A stretch of DNA of 49,644 nt from Castellaniella denitrificans (GTDB lineage: Bacteria > Pseudomonadota > Gammaproteobacteria > Burkholderiales > Burkholderiaceae_B), in assembly GCF_027214045.1 (NCBI RefSeq), contig NZ_JAPWHE010000014.1, forward strand, positions 1 through 49,644, given 5' to 3'. Position numbers and translations under genes: made by a program. Position 1 is the stretch's first letter, and each line of letters opens with the position of its first letter. The notes below the pieces were generated by a model. That model was not told where the DNA came from, did no database searches, and saw only the letters and a list, made by a program, of their open reading frames with translations. Positions 47,901-49,644 of the stretch are shown here, in pieces.

Positions 47901-48780
47901 GCGCACGGTGGCGGTCACGCCCATGCTCGAATCCCTGACAGCGGGCAACGGCCTGTACTGGGTCGCTGCGCGCTACGTCTACAAGGGGCAGGCGATCTAC
48001 GGTCAGCCAGACAGCCTGCTGGTGTCGGGGGCCGCGCTGGTGCGCAATGTCCTGCTGACCGAGGTCGAGGATCCGGCCTGGGATGGCGTGCTCAGCGAGG
48101 GCGCCTACGTCTGGGATGACATGCTGACCCTGGTGGGCGCCGGTGATGTCCTGGACGAGCCTGACATCCTGGCCGTGCGTGATGTGCTGTGGTACGGCGG
48201 TGCTCAGCCGCGCGGCGTGTATACGTCTGCACAGACCGTGGACATTGGTTTCGTCGCGCCCGTGCGGCTGGATTTCCATATCGATGCCTACGCCCTGAAT
48301 TTCGGCGAAGACGTGTTGAGCATGGCCGATGTCCTGGCCAACCCAGACATCCTGAACGCATCGAATGCCCAGCACTGGATAGCCACGCCGCAGCATCGGA
48401 CCGCCGGCGAGGATGGAGTCTACGGGCCGTGGCTGAACTACACGCCTGGCCTGGTCAATGCGAGGTATTTCCAGGTCCGACTGGTGATCGAGACTGATGA
48501 CCTGCTGATCGTGCCATTTGTCGAGCATTTCACGTGGGTCGTGGACGTGCCGGATCTGATCCAAAAGGCTGAAGGCATAACCGTGCCGACTACCGGCCTG
48601 CGGATCGAATACGAAAAGATCTTCCACGCCGTGCCGAATGTCCAGATCGCACTGTTCGATGCCGTGGACGGCGACCGCTACGTGCTGACGAATTCGGACG
48701 AAACCGGGTTCGACATTCAGATCTTCAACGCATCCACCCCGAAGGCCGCCGTCATCAACTGGCTGAGCCAGGGATTCTGA
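44911..48780 (+). CDS. Tail hub / host-specificity protein J-like, fused to an I-like N-terminus
   Basis: 1289 residues from a GTG at 44911 with GGAAGGA upstream; it overlaps the peptidase gene by 19 bases. The first 85 residues are a ubiquitin-like domain (LTVAAFLQGETLGAYVERNG). A hydrophobic region follows at about 92-135 (MIALVVAAPYLAGAMGFVAG). These resemble lambda gpI, here fused to the J-like hub. After this come the beta-rich hub domains (GGRNQLRLWEPMTLIFGRHK), fibronectin-like repeats, and a C-terminal receptor-side domain. It forms the central tip and likely contacts the receptor. Confidence 0.9.
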   Translation: MDRNEVTPLVVQPHPFTPEGRTLTVAAFLQGETLGAYVERNGIVLPRSAFRVQHNGRVVPHHLWQRLIPRTGDQIVIHAIAQGGGGGGKVLRTVAMIALVVAAPYLAGAMGFVAGTVGYSLVTAGIMIGGSLLINALLPPPTATAEALGTGAKYDASPTYSISGGRNQLRLWEPMTLIFGRHKVVPDLGAKYFTEYVGDTQYLNQVFHFGLQAGQCVLTDFKIGATSINDYQDVQIQVSDEDGKLSMFPGNVDTLDGFVLESGVVNSRTTPLDTTSISVDLAAQLFNINDQGSIGGMSVDVAVQYRKVGDTAWIDAGSITDAIYATHYWSFQERYINEGDSTWSYYYQQIQYGSTNPSDHTDGETVVISPAWCTNGDTPICTRERVGVWRWLPHPYRQGRPWRGIAPDPLLGYVTSPGVRIYGARQEPTRKTVSWAVAKGQYEVRIWKSTADIKGSRQSNETAVSQILCFQTDDADYTGQLRVALRIKATSQLNGAIDEFSAMAQAQAPVWTGDHFDVQHTRNPAWWYLWFAMGKSIEGKGRIYGAGLTDAQIDIEAIKAWGAWCDLKKLTFDYVLDRKMSSAQVLQMIARAGRASPTWQTGKLGVVWDAADQPVVAMFGPFNIKAGSFKVAYINDDTPDEIVLNFDNENRDYQMDEVRVQVPGATTTNNPLQLDLDGCTVADMAGREANLIAASQVWHRRRTTWETDIEGWVASRGDVVQISHDLTVWGYSGRLVGRSGNQIMLSQSVPTGSGTMMLRDPEGNMKTVVVAGIATDTDTVTITSDMTGFALPGDAGFEDVPALDWAFFFDPLATPGRRFKIVDVQPTQDGVRFSAVDDEPEYYASETNPYGYTPPRDGALLAGIVFGITVVEGIVNVLADINSVQIGWALSVAMPVDVVIAVNGAAQPAVRVVDRKMTIQAQTGDVLDITVTPVSVLGRGKPAMRSYTVQGLRAPLPAVTGLTSVFRDGLTVLTWGRVVDVRQPDYEIRVGESWANSRTVAVTPMLESLTAGNGLYWVAARYVYKGQAIYGQPDSLLVSGAALVRNVLLTEVEDPAWDGVLSEGAYVWDDMLTLVGAGDVLDEPDILAVRDVLWYGGAQPRGVYTSAQTVDIGFVAPVRLDFHIDAYALNFGEDVLSMADVLANPDILNASNAQHWIATPQHRTAGEDGVYGPWLNYTPGLVNARYFQVRLVIETDDLLIVPFVEHFTWVVDVPDLIQKAEGITVPTTGLRIEYEKIFHAVPNVQIALFDAVDGDRYVLTNSDETGFDIQIFNASTPKAAVINWLSQGF

Positions 48781-48800
48781 TTTTCCTTCGCATCAACCCC

Positions 48801-48828
48801 GGCCCGCCCTGAGCGGGCCTTTTGTTTT
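48801..48828 (+). terminator. Intrinsic terminator between hub and fibre
   Basis: GGCCCGC, 5-base loop, GCGGGCC, then TTTTGTTTT. Confidence 0.85.
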
Positions 48829-48837
48829 GGAGTCGAC

Positions 48838-49644
48838 ATGACCCAAGAAGCTGTGCAAATCACGACCACACCGCCTTTGCCTGGGCTGCAGCTCGTGCAG
48901 GACATGAATAAGGCCCTGGAAACCATCGCGACCGATTTCGCGGGCAGCACCGATCCGGCGGCTATGGCCTGGGCGTACTCGACTTGGGCCGACACGGGGA
49001 CCGGCACGTTCAAACGCCGCAATGCCGCGAACAGCGCCTGGGCGATCGAGGGGCGGCTGCTGCGCGCGCATCTGCCCATGTATGCCCAGGTGGACGTGCC
49101 CGCGCTGGACATCGGGCCGATCTACATCATCGGCAAGGGACCGGCGGAATGGGTCGGGGCTGCGTACAAGCCGCTGATCTCCGGCATCCCCGGCGCCACC
49201 TTCGCCGAGGTCGACGCTCTTGTCGCTGACCAGGGCCCGATCATCGTCACCGACATGGGCTGCATGCCCTGGGTCTGGACAAACACGGCGTACTTCACCG
49301 GCTACCGAAACCCGCTGTGCGCCACGATCCCGCAGCATTTCGCGGCTACGGCCCGGGCATGGGAAATGCCGGTCACGGGCGGAGTTTGGTCGGAGTCCGA
49401 TCCGAAGCAGCGTCGGCTGATTGCCTGGTTCCGTGAGCAGGGCCTGACCGTTGCTTCAGGATCCTGGGCGAAGGGCTGGGGCCGCATTGCTGACCTCGGC
49501 GGCGGCGACTGGAAGGCGCCCGATTTGCAGGATGTTTTCTTGCGGATGGCCGGAACTGACGCCGACACTGCGAATGCGGCGGGTGCCGGGGTCGGCAAGC
49601 TCAACACGCTGAAAGCACACGATCATCTGACATGGTCAAGCAGC
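48838..49644 (+). CDS. Tail fibre protein (partial, runs off the right edge)
   Basis: 269 codons open to the window end, starting MTQEAVQITTTPPLPGLQLV. TGTGTFKRRNAANSAWAIEG is a collar-type segment common in siphophage fibres. DVFLRMAGTDADTANAAGVG near the end is the usual segment before the receptor-binding tip. The C-terminus is outside the window. GGAG precedes the ATG. Confidence 0.8.
   Translation, partial: MTQEAVQITTTPPLPGLQLVQDMNKALETIATDFAGSTDPAAMAWAYSTWADTGTGTFKRRNAANSAWAIEGRLLRAHLPMYAQVDVPALDIGPIYIIGKGPAEWVGAAYKPLISGIPGATFAEVDALVADQGPIIVTDMGCMPWVWTNTAYFTGYRNPLCATIPQHFAATARAWEMPVTGGVWSESDPKQRRLIAWFREQGLTVASGSWAKGWGRIADLGGGDWKAPDLQDVFLRMAGTDADTANAAGAGVGKLNTLKAHDHLTWSSS

Noticed and set aside
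1-49644. CRISPR array or tRNA genes
   Set aside because: No regularly spaced repeats and no cloverleaf-like sequence were seen on reading either strand.

Overview
The window holds most of a lambda-like temperate siphophage (a prophage) in a GC-rich host. The GC-rich codon use, strong Shine-Dalgarno sites and gene families fit a betaproteobacterium, most likely Burkholderiales/Alcaligenaceae (Bordetella or Achromobacter type). That host assignment is inference from style, because no host marker gene is present. Bases 1-49 look like the last codons of a transposase-like gene. The phage starts with its integrase at 173, so the left attachment site should lie near 50-172. The window ends inside the tail fibre gene. 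No lysis cassette and no right attachment site are visible.

Layout. (1) 173-12099, mostly minus strand: the leftward early operon. It runs from a promoter at 12501-12530 through a chain of small overlapping genes, a recombination set (coiled-coil protein, ERF annealase, YqaJ/lambda-type exonuclease, SSB), many small accessory genes (Ea22-like, DUF551), then an excisionase-like DUF4224 gene and the integrase. (2) 12541-16793: the rex-like lysogenic region. It holds a membrane-anchored NUC1-type nuclease and two small plus-strand genes. A minus-strand series lies downstream of the repressor: membrane proteins, a YHYH secreted peptide, a Cys-rich protein, a 2TM protein and an ImmA/IrrE metallopeptidase. 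(3) 16859-17804: the switch. An S24 CI-like repressor and a Cro-like protein diverge, with matching near-palindromic operators here and at the leftward promoter. (4) 17797-23684: the rightward early operon (CII-like, NinB, Ref, DUF1376 and P-like replication proteins, RusA, possible late regulator). (5) 23791-25718: accessory genes and a phage metallopeptidase. (6) 25736-49644: the late genes. These are terminase, DUF4055 portal, MuF-like protein, scaffold, P22-type coat, connectors, tail tube, tail chaperones with a -1 frameshift, tape measure, tip proteins, a J-like hub and a tail fibre.

The most interesting cargo sits between the tail chaperone and the tape measure (36639-40097). It comprises a zinc-ribbon membrane protein, a RelE/HigA-type toxin-antitoxin pair with an apparently leaderless promoter, and a visibly AT-richer three-gene cassette. 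The cassette encodes an unknown protein, an unknown small protein and a membrane-tailed alpha/beta hydrolase. It is terminated before the tape measure and is a good candidate for an undescribed anti-phage or exclusion system.

Regulation. PL and PR share one architecture: a -35, an 18-bp spacer, a -10 of TTCAAT, and two operators 24 bp apart. A third operator-like site covers the repressor start codon. The PL leader carries an exact rrn-like boxA and a GNRA hairpin. The late operon is interrupted by many intrinsic terminators, mostly next to accessory genes. This suggests antitermination in both early and late transcription.
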